Part shown: in pieces, positions 36,875 to 46,275 of the stretch
Numbering within the stretch: position 1 is the stretch's first letter
How the letters are laid out: every line of letters starts with the position of its first letter
Origin: Chryseobacterium sp. 52
Lineage (GTDB): Bacteria; Bacteroidota; Bacteroidia; Flavobacteriales; Weeksellaceae
DNA: 64,000 nt
Reading direction: 5' to 3'
NCBI RefSeq assembly: GCF_002754245.1
Contig: NZ_PEEX01000001.1
Span: 3,514,001-3,578,000 of the forward strand
Notes under the pieces: generated by a model
Database searches by the model: none
What the model was told of the DNA's origin: nothing
What the model saw: the letters and a program-made list of their open reading frames with translations, nothing else
Position numbers and translations under genes: made by a program

Positions 36875-38224
36875 TTATAAAACCGTCTGCTTCTTAAAAT
36901 TAACGGTTCCCAGGTAGTAAAACAGTAAACTGAACAGAAGTAGCGGCCCCAGCATCATCAACCAGTTGATTTTGCTCCGTTCATTATAATATTCCAATGG
37001 AAACTGACTCCAGTCGATGCTTCCTGTCGGTTCATTCTTGAAAATTTTCGGATAAAAGAAAAGCCTTTTACCTTCATGAAAACGCTCTGCGGCCTCTGTA
37101 AATCTCAACTGATCCCCCAATCCGGACCCCGTAAGATCACTCAACTGGAACTGTACATGAAGCCCGGGAACAAAATAAGAAAGCGTCCGGCTCATTTCTT
37201 CTCTCTTCCAAAGCTTTGCTTTCAGCTGATCCGACTGGCTTTTCGATTCATCATCGCCCATTTGCTGCATGGCATAATACCAAAGCCAGTTGAAGCTTTC
37301 TTTCGGAAAACCATAAGACCTAAACTGTGGATAATGTTTGTAAAACTTCTCTAAAGTAGGTTTCTGACCGGTATCCCATTTTTCGTGATAGCCTTCTCTG
37401 TGTTCAATAGCTGTATCTAATGCTTCAGGTAACGGATATTTGCTCAGAATAAAATTATTAAGAACTGCAGGAAGAATAACCGTCAGTACAATCCAGAAAC
37501 ATAAAAGCCCTGCTGCACCCGCTCTGGAACTTTTATTCCAGGAAACGACCCAGAAACTCAAAGCAAACCATACCATGATATAAAATAGCGACACCAGAAC
37601 AAAACCTGCCAGCCGCTCATTCATATTCAAATCCAATAGAGGTACAGCCAGAATCACAAGAAACAGCAAAACTCCGGCAATAACCGTAAAACGGACCAGA
37701 AACTTTTTAAACAGAATATGGAAAGGCTTTTGTGACTGTACATAAAGTAAAATCCATGTACTTTCTTCTTTTTCTTCCGACAGAAGATTATAACAATATG
37801 AGATGATCACCAGCGGAAACAGAAAGATAATTACAAATCCCAAATCCAGACTGCCCAGCAGCAGACTCACCGGATTCTGAAGATCTGTATCATACTTCTG
37901 CCCTTCCAGATTCCTTATTGTCACTGCCTGAATAGATGGATTTACATCCCGCTGTCCTATCGACAAAGCATTGAGATTATCTGTTTTGTTGACTAATCCA
38001 AACTTGAGATAATACAGCAACAGTCCCATATCTTTTTCTATATATCCGGTATACCGCTGAATATGCTCCTTCTGATATACCGCGGTATGATCAATATTGG
38101 CTTTCTGCTTCTCAATAAACTGCCTTCCCACAAAAATACTGACCAGTCCTGATAACAGCAGGAACAACATTCCCAGGTAGGCAGACTGGGAACGGATGAA
38201 GTTCTTAAATAATAAAAGATACAT
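36875..38224 (-). CDS. ABC-2 type transporter permease, DUF3526-like (second subunit)
   Basis: 449 residues. One helix at the N-terminus (YLGMLFLLLSGLVSIFVGRQF), a long extracytoplasmic loop, then helices near residues 130-260 and a last one at the C-terminus (MMLGPLLLFSLLFYYLGTVN). The cytoplasmic EEKEESTWILLYVQSQK and the H-x-L-F-K coupling segment are typical of ABC-2 permeases of the DUF3526 group. It begins 2 bp after the other permease ends, making a heterodimer with it likely. Last gene of the operon running from 43303. Confidence 0.85.
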   Translation of the reverse strand: MYLLLFKNFIRSQSAYLGMLFLLLSGLVSIFVGRQFIEKQKANIDHTAVYQKEHIQRYTGYIEKDMGLLLYYLKFGLVNKTDNLNALSIGQRDVNPSIQAVTIRNLEGQKYDTDLQNPVSLLLGSLDLGFVIIFLFPLVIISYCYNLLSEEKEESTWILLYVQSQKPFHILFKKFLVRFTVIAGVLLFLVILAVPLLDLNMNERLAGFVLVSLFYIMVWFALSFWVVSWNKSSRAGAAGLLCFWIVLTVILPAVLNNFILSKYPLPEALDTAIEHREGYHEKWDTGQKPTLEKFYKHYPQFRSYGFPKESFNWLWYYAMQQMGDDESKSQSDQLKAKLWKREEMSRTLSYFVPGLHVQFQLSDLTGSGLGDQLRFTEAAERFHEGKRLFFYPKIFKNEPTGSIDWSQFPLEYYNERSKINWLMMLGPLLLFSLLFYYLGTVNFKKQTVL

Positions 38225-38226
38225 GA

Positions 38227-39681
38227 TTAATTTATTTTTATTGTTTTAGACATAAAATGAAGGACAAACAGCAGACCGAATGCCCATACCAGTAAGGAAA
38301 GCACAGAAGCGATTTCATTTTGAAACAGTACTGGCTGGCTTATAAAACGATATTTAAAGTCTGGAAGTTCTTTCCAGTGACTCTTGCTTATGGTATAAGG
38401 TTGATCACCTTCCTGTTGCTTTTTATTGCTGATATTTTCCATCTGCAGTTTATTCATCAGTTGTGCCAGTTGATACCGGTAATCTTCTAACTGTTCCTGA
38501 TAACTGATATAGGAGTTAAAATCGGAACCTGTAAGAGCCGTTGACAGATCTTTAACCGCCTGAAAAGGATTCACAAAAGCAAGCGAACGGTTAATGCTGT
38601 TCTGTTCTTCATAAATATCGAGCTGCTTTTGCCAGTGTTTGTTATAAATTCCGGAACTGATCTTCTCTCCTTCCGCCATAATGTATCCGCTATAATTAAA
38701 AGGCAGTTCTTCCACTGTTTTCACCTGATAAGCCTGCAGAAGAGAATCTTTTATTGCTTTATAATAAACATCATTGGGATTGTGGCTGTCTCCGGTTTTC
38801 ACCAGTTCGTTTTCCACTTTGGTGTCAAAATCGATCTTCGAAGGAGCTGGATAAAGATAAGCCCCGAAGGTCTGAGCAGTTCTCGGGATAATTACGATAA
38901 ACAGAAGCCACAGCCCAATCAGCTTGACCAAAGAAGATCTGGAGGTCCTGCTTACTGCTGATACCATTACACAAATACTGCAAACAATAAAAAAGTAAAT
39001 AAAATAAGCTGCAGCGATCCAAAACAGACGTAAAAACTCATCTCCCGTGCTTTGAAAACCGGTCGTGGAAAACCACATAACCACCGATAATATCATGACG
39101 GGAATAAAAACCAAACTTATCAGCCCAAGCAGCCCCAGTATTTTTCCAGCCAGAAGCTCTTTCCATGTTGCACCCTGACTTAGCAGTACTTTCAACGTAT
39201 TGTTTTCGCGTTCTGCAGAAATACAGCTGAATCCAAGGAAAAAGATAAATAAAGGAATCAGGGTTTGCAGAATCATTGCAGTACTGACCTCTCCGAAACG
39301 CAGCATTCCTGATGAAAATCCTGCCTCCGAAAAATTAACGGTATTCTGCTTGTGGGCCTCCAGAAATACTGAATTTCCCATGTACCGTTCTAAACCGTAA
39401 TCAAAAAAGCTTAAAGGATATCTTGCCCTGAAGATCAGATAGCCATAATGGGCCATTCTGTGAGGATGCTTATCGGGTTTCTTTTCCCATTGCTGACGTA
39501 CATCCACCTGATGTTTCACCCTGATATCTTCCTGAACTTTATAATCCCTCCATCCGGTATAGGCGGCAAATGCAAACAGAGCACTCAGGATGATCAGAAG
39601 AAAAATAACCGCCTTATTTTGTAATGACTGTTTCCAAAGCTGTATTGAAATCAGACGGATAATATGTATTCTCATATTCAT
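38227..39681 (-). CDS. ABC-2 type transporter permease, DUF3526-like (first subunit)
   Basis: 484 residues from the ATG at 39681 (MNMRIHIIRLISIQLWKQSL); a longer frame to 39717 would run into the receptor gene. N-terminal helix AVIFLLIILSALFAFAAYTG, large outside loop, then helices with the coupling motif SAERENNTLKVLLSQGATWK and LLAGKILGLLGLISLVF. Paired with the next permease and with the ATPase at 42171-42872, it should form an exporter. Substrate unknown; the TonB receptor within the same operon suggests handling of a metal complex or siderophore-like compound. Confidence 0.85.
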   Translation of the reverse strand: MNMRIHIIRLISIQLWKQSLQNKAVIFLLIILSALFAFAAYTGWRDYKVQEDIRVKHQVDVRQQWEKKPDKHPHRMAHYGYLIFRARYPLSFFDYGLERYMGNSVFLEAHKQNTVNFSEAGFSSGMLRFGEVSTAMILQTLIPLFIFFLGFSCISAERENNTLKVLLSQGATWKELLAGKILGLLGLISLVFIPVMILSVVMWFSTTGFQSTGDEFLRLFWIAAAYFIYFFIVCSICVMVSAVSRTSRSSLVKLIGLWLLFIVIIPRTAQTFGAYLYPAPSKIDFDTKVENELVKTGDSHNPNDVYYKAIKDSLLQAYQVKTVEELPFNYSGYIMAEGEKISSGIYNKHWQKQLDIYEEQNSINRSLAFVNPFQAVKDLSTALTGSDFNSYISYQEQLEDYRYQLAQLMNKLQMENISNKKQQEGDQPYTISKSHWKELPDFKYRFISQPVLFQNEIASVLSLLVWAFGLLFVLHFMSKTIKIN

Positions 39682-39685
39682 AGAT

Positions 39686-42160
39686 TTAAAATTTATAGAC
39701 TGCGGTGAGCACGGCATTTCTAGGAGCTCCGGGAAAGAGACGAAGATAATTTTGTGCGCCCAGCCAGTATGTGGTGTTAAAAAGATTATTGATATTGAGA
39801 GATATTCTCACAGGCCCCTGTTTTGGGGTATAATAAACAGCGGCATCAAAGACTGTATATTCAGGAACTAAAAACGAGCGGTTATACATGGGAACTTTGT
39901 TTCCGCTGTATTGAACGCCAAATCCTACAGCCATATCCTTCAGAAAAGAAGATTCTCTGAAGCTGTATTTCTGCCAGATATTGGCACTGTGAAAGGGAGT
40001 ATTCTGTTTTCTGGCTCCTATTAATGCAGGATTAATGTCATCAATAATTCTCGCATCGTTGTATCCATAAGATGCAGACACCTGCCATTCGGGTAATATA
40101 TTCCCGATCATATCCATCTCAAAGCCGCGGCTACGCTCCTGCCCTCTGGTTACCAAACGGTCCGGTTCGGCCGGATCATTAGCATTCAACAGGATATTCT
40201 GCTGACGGATTTCGTAGAATGCAACATCAATATGGATCTTTTTATTAAAGAAATCGGCTTTCATACCGATCTCCTTAGATTGACTTCTTAAAGGTTCAAA
40301 AGCTCTTCCTTCAGGAATAACAACAGGAGCTAAGGAGGCTGTATTCGACTGTGGCTGAAATCCCTCTATATAAGAAGCATAGACATTGATCTGATCATTC
40401 ACATGATAGGTAAGACCGATTCTGGGGATCAGTTTGGAATCTTTAACCACAATTTCATTATTTTCTTTATAGCGGGTAATATCCTGAAACCATTCCTGTC
40501 TTAAACTTAAAAACAAGTTAAAACGCTTCCATTGGATCTGATCCTGAATGTAAATTCCGTTAGAACGTATCAGGGCCGATGGTAATGCGGTCTTTGAAAA
40601 TATGTATTCATCAGAATTCTTAATGCTGTACACAGGATTAGCCAGATTAAAATGCTCCACATTAGGTTTAGGCATTGTAATTCCGTTCACAGTTACCATC
40701 TGATAGGCATCTGCATTCTGAGGATTATAAGAAGAGGCTGTTTTTCCGTTCGTAAGAAGATATCCTCTTGCGGTATTCTGTGCTCCGCCTTTATATTTAT
40801 GAGTGCTTATAAAATCATACCCTGTAAGAATTTTATGTTCAAAAGGTCCTGTTTTAATATTAAACACAAGATAAGCATTGAGATTATCTGTGTTCCAGAA
40901 CTGGTTCCGCTGTACCATCTGCATTCCTGCAAGGGTTGGAATAGGTTGGTTATTTGCATCTACTGCAAAAGCATTGGTTGTTCTGTGCTCCTGAAGATCT
41001 TCTTTCCAGGTCTGCTTCATGTACGAGGCATTAATACTGATCTTATCGGTAATGCGATGGGTAAAATTGGACATAATGATAAGCTCCTTTGATTTAAAGT
41101 AGTCATTCACGGCTCCAAGATTGAAACTTATAGGTGTGCTGCGTAAATCCGTCATTCCGTCTACCGCTCCGAAAACAGGCTGGCCCCGGTCTATTTTCCC
41201 ATTCAGGTCACTATAAATCATTTCTACGTTGATGGCTGTCCTGTCATTGGGTATATAGGAAAATGAAGGGGAAATGAGTATCGATTTTTGGGACTGTATA
41301 TCCCTGAAGCTTTGAGCCTGTGCATATCCTGCATTGAATCGGTATAAAAGAGTCTTTTCTTTATTCAGTGGTCCGGTAAAATCGAGTGAGCTTCTTATGG
41401 TACTAAAACTTCCTACACTCATGCTGACTTCCCGGCTTGGAGTTTTTAGGGGTTTTTTAGTAACAAGAACAATGCTTCCACCTGGGTCTACACTGGAAAG
41501 TACAGCACTGGCAGGGCCTTTTATGACCTCTATTTTCTCAAGATTGGTGGTGATAGGCTGCATAAAATAATACTGCCTTGTCCGCATTCCGTTGATAATA
41601 GTTCCTTCCTCATTTTGAGCAATTCCCCGGATGCTGAACTGGTTGTAGTAGCTTACCGGAGTTACACTGCTTGCCATTTTTACGGCATCACCAAGCTGAA
41701 AGGCCTGCCGGTCACTGATCAATTCTTTACTTACTGTGGAGATCGAAAAAGGGATATCCTTATTCTGAACTCCAATTTTTGTAGAAGAAAAAGAGTAATC
41801 ACTATGGTATTTTTTTGATGCTCTGCCCAGAATCTCCACTTCCTGAATCGTCCCGACTTTGTAAAGATGAACAATCAGCTTCTTCGTTAAAAATGTACTG
41901 TCTGCTTCAACCTGTTCCGTATGGGATTCATAGGATTCGGCATTCACATTGATTTCATAGACTCCTGTTTTGACATTGGGAATATTGAAATTTCCATCCT
42001 GTGATGTGATTTCATATCTGTTTTCTTCATTTTTGATAATAATCCGTGCGTTTTTAAGCCTCTGATGATGTTCACCAATTACTTCCCCGGATAATGTCTG
42101 CTGCGCACAAACCTTCACACTGACAATGGCCAGTGCAGCTGTGATATACAAATGTTTCAT
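39686..42160 (-). CDS. TonB-dependent siderophore-type receptor
   Basis: 824 residues. Signal peptide (HLYITAALAIVSVKVCAQ), an N-terminal carboxypeptidase-regulatory-like domain (LSGEVIGEHHQRLKNARIII to about residue 95), a plug domain (ISTVSKELISDRQAFQLGDA, GPASAVLSSVDPGGSIVLV), and a 22-strand-type barrel ending in an aromatic residue (RNAVLTAVYKF). The plug motif GPASxxxGxxxPGG places it among ferrichrome/siderophore receptors. It lies 10 bp after the ABC ATPase gene and 4 bp before the permease start, an intimate union of outer-membrane import and inner-membrane ABC-2 genes. Confidence 0.9.
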   Translation of the reverse strand: MKHLYITAALAIVSVKVCAQQTLSGEVIGEHHQRLKNARIIIKNEENRYEITSQDGNFNIPNVKTGVYEINVNAESYESHTEQVEADSTFLTKKLIVHLYKVGTIQEVEILGRASKKYHSDYSFSSTKIGVQNKDIPFSISTVSKELISDRQAFQLGDAVKMASSVTPVSYYNQFSIRGIAQNEEGTIINGMRTRQYYFMQPITTNLEKIEVIKGPASAVLSSVDPGGSIVLVTKKPLKTPSREVSMSVGSFSTIRSSLDFTGPLNKEKTLLYRFNAGYAQAQSFRDIQSQKSILISPSFSYIPNDRTAINVEMIYSDLNGKIDRGQPVFGAVDGMTDLRSTPISFNLGAVNDYFKSKELIIMSNFTHRITDKISINASYMKQTWKEDLQEHRTTNAFAVDANNQPIPTLAGMQMVQRNQFWNTDNLNAYLVFNIKTGPFEHKILTGYDFISTHKYKGGAQNTARGYLLTNGKTASSYNPQNADAYQMVTVNGITMPKPNVEHFNLANPVYSIKNSDEYIFSKTALPSALIRSNGIYIQDQIQWKRFNLFLSLRQEWFQDITRYKENNEIVVKDSKLIPRIGLTYHVNDQINVYASYIEGFQPQSNTASLAPVVIPEGRAFEPLRSQSKEIGMKADFFNKKIHIDVAFYEIRQQNILLNANDPAEPDRLVTRGQERSRGFEMDMIGNILPEWQVSASYGYNDARIIDDINPALIGARKQNTPFHSANIWQKYSFRESSFLKDMAVGFGVQYSGNKVPMYNRSFLVPEYTVFDAAVYYTPKQGPVRISLNINNLFNTTYWLGAQNYLRLFPGAPRNAVLTAVYKF

Positions 42161-42170
42161 TAACCGGTTC

Positions 42171-42872
42171 TTAAATAGTTTCTAAATAGATTTTCTGCAG
42201 TTCGTCTGCGGTAACAGACTTTGCATCAAGGGTATGAACAAGACTTCCTTCTTTCATAATGCCTATCCGTGTTCCTACATTGACGGCATTGAAAATGTCA
42301 TGGGTAGCCATCATAATGGTTTTTCCCTGTTCAGCAAGACCCTTACAGATTCTTGTGAATTCTGCAGTAGCTTTAGGATCCAGCCCCGAAGTAGGTTCAT
42401 CCATTAAGATGAGGTCTGCATTTTTCGCAACGGCAATCGCAATCGCTACTTTCTGACGCATTCCTTTTGAGTAGGCAGACAGCTTTTTGTGATGGGCAGC
42501 CTGCTGAAGGCTTGTATTTTCAAGAAACAATCCCAGTTCTTCTTTTGAATAACGGAAACCTGCCATCTGACTGAAAAAATCTAAATTTTCAATCCCGGTA
42601 AGATGTGGATACAGCTGTACGACTTCCGGGATATAAGCGGTATATTTTTTAGTGGTTTCCCCATTGATCTCTACCGGAACTCCATTGATAAGAGCCTGTC
42701 CGGAGCTTGCCTGTAAGAAGCCTAAAAATATATTGATGGTGGTCGTTTTGCCCGCTCCGTTTTGTCCGAGCAGACAGAAAATTTCTCCTTTTTGTACGGA
42801 TATATTGAGGCCGCTTAGCGCAGTGACATGGTTATACTGCTTACTAAGCTCTATTGCTTGTAATATTGACAT
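42171..42872 (-). CDS. ABC transporter ATP-binding protein (CcmA-like exporter subfamily)
   Basis: 233 residues. Walker A GQNGAGKTTTINIFLG at residues 37-52, Q-loop region AYIPEVVQLYP, signature YSKGMRQKVAIAIAVAKN, Walker B LILMDEPTSGLDPKA, and the switch His in MATHDIF. The signature YSKGMRQK is characteristic of ABC-2 exporters of the CcmA/NatA group. It powers the two DUF3526-like permeases downstream. Confidence 0.93.
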   Translation of the reverse strand: MSILQAIELSKQYNHVTALSGLNISVQKGEIFCLLGQNGAGKTTTINIFLGFLQASSGQALINGVPVEINGETTKKYTAYIPEVVQLYPHLTGIENLDFFSQMAGFRYSKEELGLFLENTSLQQAAHHKKLSAYSKGMRQKVAIAIAVAKNADLILMDEPTSGLDPKATAEFTRICKGLAEQGKTIMMATHDIFNAVNVGTRIGIMKEGSLVHTLDAKSVTADELQKIYLETI

Positions 42873-42943
42873 GAAAAATGTATTACGTTATTAAATAATT
42901 AAAAAAGTTTCAGCCCGCAAAAGCAGGCATAGGATATTTAAAA

Positions 42944-43303
42944 CTATAATACGGCTGGCGGACCTCTGTCTGCTAAGGAAAAAAAGGTATAAGAAAATAG
43001 AAATCCGGGAGAAGAGATAATCTTCCCTTTAATTTTTGTTAATGAAAAAGCAGCATTATAAACCTTTCCAAATTCTCCTTCACCCAAAAGTTTATGGTGA
43101 CAGATCGGGCATTTTGTATCACATGACGAAAAGGCCTTTTTGAAAATCTTTCCATGTTCTCCTTTCGAAGTCTGAATGGAATTTCCTGCATTCTGATTAT
43201 GAAAAAAATGATGGTGGAGGTATTCTGCCGGAGAAACAGCAAAAGCATAAACGGCTATGAATATGGCCGTCAAGAAGTTTTTAAAATGCTTCGTGATTCT
43301 CAA
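42944..43303 (-). CDS. Exported His/Cys-rich small protein, first gene of the TonB/ABC operon
   Basis: 119 residues. N-terminal hydrophobic segment (FLTAIFIAVYAFAVSPA), then EYLHHHFFH, later SSCDTKCPICHHKLL, and a conserved-looking end SLADRGPPAVL. The HHH--H and C--C-x-x-C-HH clusters look like metal ligands. Similar small exported proteins precede TonB receptors for metals in Bacteroidota. It is 71 bp upstream of the ABC ATPase on the same strand. I infer a metal-sensing or metal-chaperone role; the family name is not known to me. Confidence 0.65.
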   Translation of the reverse strand: MRITKHFKNFLTAIFIAVYAFAVSPAEYLHHHFFHNQNAGNSIQTSKGEHGKIFKKAFSSCDTKCPICHHKLLGEGEFGKVYNAAFSLTKIKGKIISSPGFLFSYTFFSLADRGPPAVL

Positions 43304-43440
43304 TAGATAGTTTTGCTGATTGTAATTGAATCCTGCGAAATTAAAAAATATTTAATTAATAGATGTCTTTACACAGGTCTATTTCAAAAATTCCCCAGAG
43401 ATTATCTTAAAAAATGCTGTTAGATGGGTAATATCTAAGA

Positions 43441-43888
43441 TCAGTTTTTAACAGAAAAGAAAATAACGGCAAAGAATAGTATAACGCTATAAGGAATGAT
43501 GATGTATAGGTTATCAAAAAAAACATCCGTATTTCCTATATCAAAGCTATTCGAAATAATGTAAAACCATATCCAGCAAACTATCTGAGCAAATAATGTC
43601 ATTAGGAATTTGATTTTTACCGGAGCCCAGTTCAAAACAGTAAGACGCCAGTAAACAGCCCAAAACAGTAGAAAAAAAGGTCCCCGAATATATAAGACTA
43701 CCCATCAGGGTTAATGGAGCAAATACCACCAGTTCTTTTACCCAGTCAACAGTACCCACTTCTAAGAATTTCTTTGTATAAGCCAGTATCAGGAATAAAA
43801 GAGTCCCTAAAATAAATGTTGTTAACCCAACCTTTAAAGGATATTTATAGTTTTCAAGCATTATTAAATGTACTCTTATTTCATCCAT
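43441..43888 (-). pseudogene. Membrane protein gene broken by a frameshift at a T7 tract
   Basis: The 5' part (from 43888) encodes helices VGLTTFILGTLLFLILAYTK and ELVVFAPLTLMGSLIYSG. Immediately after, the frame becomes polar, whereas the other frame continues hydrophobic (PFFLLFWAVYWRLTVLNW) into the downstream reading frame with helices TLFAQIVCWIWFYII and LYIIIPYSVILFFAVIFF, ending at 43441. The switch point is the run of seven A on the plus strand at 43672-43678. Joined, the protein would have four membrane helices and about 148 residues. Either a pseudogene, a phase-variable tract or a sequencing error. Confidence 0.7.
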
Positions 43889-43961
43889 TTTCTGAAGGTT
43901 TCAAAACAAAAATCCCGATCAAAATTAGCAGGATCAATGGATATAAAAAATAACGATTCAT
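43881..43961 (-). CDS. Possible 26-residue single-helix membrane microprotein
   Basis: The frame encodes MNRYFLYPLILLILIGIFVL followed by KPSENG. It is a single hydrophobic helix with a positive N-terminus. It starts 7 bp after the mocR stop and its stop overlaps the start of the next gene (ATGGATGA), so it is well placed for translational coupling. Very short, so this could be chance. Confidence 0.35.
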   Translation of the reverse strand: MNRYFLYPLILLILIGIFVLKPSENG

Positions 43962-43968
43962 GTACACT

Positions 43969-45390
43969 TTATCTGCAAAGAAGCTCTTTTGCTTTTGTTC
44001 CTGCATTTTCTAACAAAGTAAGACTTTCCGGTGTGATCCGGTCTGCAAAAACAATCCGGAAATGATGACTGTACTCATCAGTCAATGAAAATGTATTTCC
44101 GGGGGTAAATAGAATTCTGTTTCTGTCACAGTATTCAAAAAATGCGTTCATATCAGTCCCTTCGGGCAATTTCCCCCAAATACTGTAACCTCCCTCTGGA
44201 TTGTGAAAGTAGGAATCTTCAGGAAAATACTGACATAAAGCTCCCAGCAGCTGAGCAGCCTGTATACTCAGTTTTTTACGGAATGACCGCAGGTGTCTCT
44301 CATAACCTGTTCCCTGAAGGAGCTTCAGCACCAGCTCCTGGTAAATAGGTGAAACGGATCTTCCAAGAGCAAACCTTGCCCTTTCTGATCGGGAATAAAA
44401 ACGTCCGGTATGCAGCCACCCTAAGCGGATTCCCGGTGCCAGTGTTTTAGAAAATGAAGAATAGGTCATCACCAACCCCGAATGATCAAGACTTTTTATA
44501 CAGCTTGGCCTTCTTTCACTAAAATAAAGATCCCCATACATATCATTTTCAATAATCGGAATCTGATAAGTTATTGCGGTTTTCAGCAGTTCTTTCCTGG
44601 TATTATCACTCATCGCAATACCTGTCGGATTATGGAAATTAGGCGTTACGACCACTGCCCGTACATTGTTTGCTGCACAGACTTTGTGTAAATATTCTGT
44701 GTCAAAACCATGATCATAATGCACCGGAATTTCAATGACTTTAAGCCCAAGATTGGCCACAGCCTCTAAAACAGAAAAAACACACGGACTTTCAACGGCC
44801 ACAATATCTCCGGCCTCAGTCACGGCTCCCAAAGCTATGGTCAATGCCTGCAGTGCGCCATCTGTAATGATCAGTTCTTCCGGCTTCAATACACATCCTG
44901 AAGCAGCCATCTGTACGGAAATTTGCTTTCGTAACTCCGGCAAGCCATTGGAAGGGTAATACCGTAACAAGGATGCTCCTTTTTCACGAATGACTTCCTG
45001 CATCGTTCTGAGGATCAGTTTTTGCGGAATCATAAGGTCTCCGGGCGCTGCTATGTTGAATGAACTGGATTCCGAAGGTTTGTTCCTGGCAGAGGTAAGC
45101 ATGACATTTTTTGCAAATACAGCATTTCTTACCACAGGAACCAGACTTGCTCTCGGTTGAGAAATAATGTTGTTGCGGGTATCGGCAACGAAATATCCGG
45201 AACGCGAAATGCTTTCCACCAACCCTTTCATCATGAGATATTCAAATCCGCTCTGAACGGAACTTATACTCAAATGATATTTATCTTTGATTTCACGAAC
45301 GGAAGGCAGACGTTCTCCTTTGATCAGAATTTTATTTTTGATCTGCTCTTCAATAACTGACGTAAAGATTTCATATTTGTATGACCGCAT
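43969..45390 (-). CDS. MocR-type regulator: GntR winged helix fused to a PLP aminotransferase domain
   Basis: 473 residues. N-terminal GntR winged helix (LIKGERLPSVREIKDKYHLS and SVQSGFEYLMMKGLVES, residues 1-75) and a fold-type I aminotransferase-like domain from about residue 105: DGALQALTIALG, VVVTPNFHNPTGIAMS, ENDMYGDLYF, and YSSFSKTLAPGIRLGWLH with the PLP lysine. MocR proteins sense PLP or an amino-compound and bind direct repeats, as seen upstream (45405-45452). The divergent gene at 45510 is the likely target; autoregulation is expected too. Confidence 0.92.
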   Translation of the reverse strand: MRSYKYEIFTSVIEEQIKNKILIKGERLPSVREIKDKYHLSISSVQSGFEYLMMKGLVESISRSGYFVADTRNNIISQPRASLVPVVRNAVFAKNVMLTSARNKPSESSSFNIAAPGDLMIPQKLILRTMQEVIREKGASLLRYYPSNGLPELRKQISVQMAASGCVLKPEELIITDGALQALTIALGAVTEAGDIVAVESPCVFSVLEAVANLGLKVIEIPVHYDHGFDTEYLHKVCAANNVRAVVVTPNFHNPTGIAMSDNTRKELLKTAITYQIPIIENDMYGDLYFSERRPSCIKSLDHSGLVMTYSSFSKTLAPGIRLGWLHTGRFYSRSERARFALGRSVSPIYQELVLKLLQGTGYERHLRSFRKKLSIQAAQLLGALCQYFPEDSYFHNPEGGYSIWGKLPEGTDMNAFFEYCDRNRILFTPGNTFSLTDEYSHHFRIVFADRITPESLTLLENAGTKAKELLCR

Positions 45391-45404
45391 CCCTTTTTTT
45401 CAAA

Positions 45405-45452
45405 CTGTACTGAACAAATTTACAAAATAAACCACTGTACCGGTCAAATTTA
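45405..45452 (-). promoter_or_regulatory. mocR promoter overlapped by a 30-bp-spaced direct repeat (probable operator)
   Basis: Two copies of CTGTACnnnnCAAATTTA at 45405-45422 and 45435-45452. The first CAAATTTA is TAAATTTG on the minus strand, a -7 element (45415-45422), and TTG at 45445-45447 lies 22 bp upstream as its -33 element. The repeats are 30 bp apart, about three helical turns, as known for MocR/PdxR sites. Confidence 0.6.
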
Positions 45453-45509
45453 AAGAAACTGTATTCCTTTTGAATCTAATAATCTTCTAATTTTGAATAA
45501 AAAAGATTC

Positions 45510-46025
45510 ATGAATATAATTTCAAAATTTACAGTAGGTTCTGAGGAGGGAATTTCTGATCTTATAACCATTATTGATGCTTCGGTTTATGCTTTACACA
45601 AAGAATATGTTTCTTCAGAAGACATTAAAAAATATATAGAAAACGATATTGATCCCAGAAAGATGATCAATGACCTGAATGACCTTTCTAATCAGCTTAT
45701 TATTACCTACGTAGACAATCACCCGGCCGGGTACAGCATTCTGAAAAGCGGTTTCAGTCATCCTGTTCTGCCTGAAGAAAAAAGGGCTACAGAAATGATT
45801 TTTGTGATCCTTCCTGAATTTGATTCACCGGAAACAAGAGAATCGCTTTGGAAAAAAAGCAGATCTGCAGCCAGTTTTACGGATATGATATGGATTAATA
45901 TAATGGCCCATGATCCTCTTTCAGCCTTTTTAAAAGAATCAGGGTTTACTATAGCTGCTGATGCTAGTGCGGGGCCTTTCCAGCTTCCGTCGCATCTGTT
46001 ACAATTTGAAATTAGCAAAAGCTAA
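45510..46025 (+). CDS. GNAT-like N-acetyltransferase domain protein
   Basis: 171 residues. Secondary pattern of the GNAT fold: LITIIDASVYALHKEYVSSE, QLIITYVDNHPAGYSIL, EMIFVILPEFDSPETRESLW, and MIWINIMAHDPLSAFLKESG with FTIAADASAGPF. The canonical Q/R-x-x-G-x-G/A acetyl-CoA loop is not obvious, so catalytic activity is uncertain. It is divergent from mocR across a shared 119-bp control region; a TAATTTTG -7 box is at 45488-45495. MocR regulators often control the neighbouring divergent gene. Confidence 0.6.
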   Translation: MNIISKFTVGSEEGISDLITIIDASVYALHKEYVSSEDIKKYIENDIDPRKMINDLNDLSNQLIITYVDNHPAGYSILKSGFSHPVLPEEKRATEMIFVILPEFDSPETRESLWKKSRSAASFTDMIWINIMAHDPLSAFLKESGFTIAADASAGPFQLPSHLLQFEISKS

Positions 46026-46275
46026 ACTTTTACAAATAAATACAGTTTAACTATCCGATTTTTTTAACTACAAGAGATAGAGTTATTATTTTAAGCTCTC
46101 GCGGATTATGCAGATTGAGCAGATCTTTTTTAGAGGTTAAGAACAAATAATTTCATAGGGTAATGTCACTTAATTGCCTTAAAGTTGAAGAATAATTCAG
46201 TAGAAATTGAGAAAAACTATTTTGTTGATTATCATTATGTGATCGAAAATAAATAAAAATTAACAGCCATTTACG

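Noticed and set aside
40652..41092. 146-codon frame opposite the TonB receptor gene
   Set aside because: Antisense shadow of a well-supported gene with no coherent motif.
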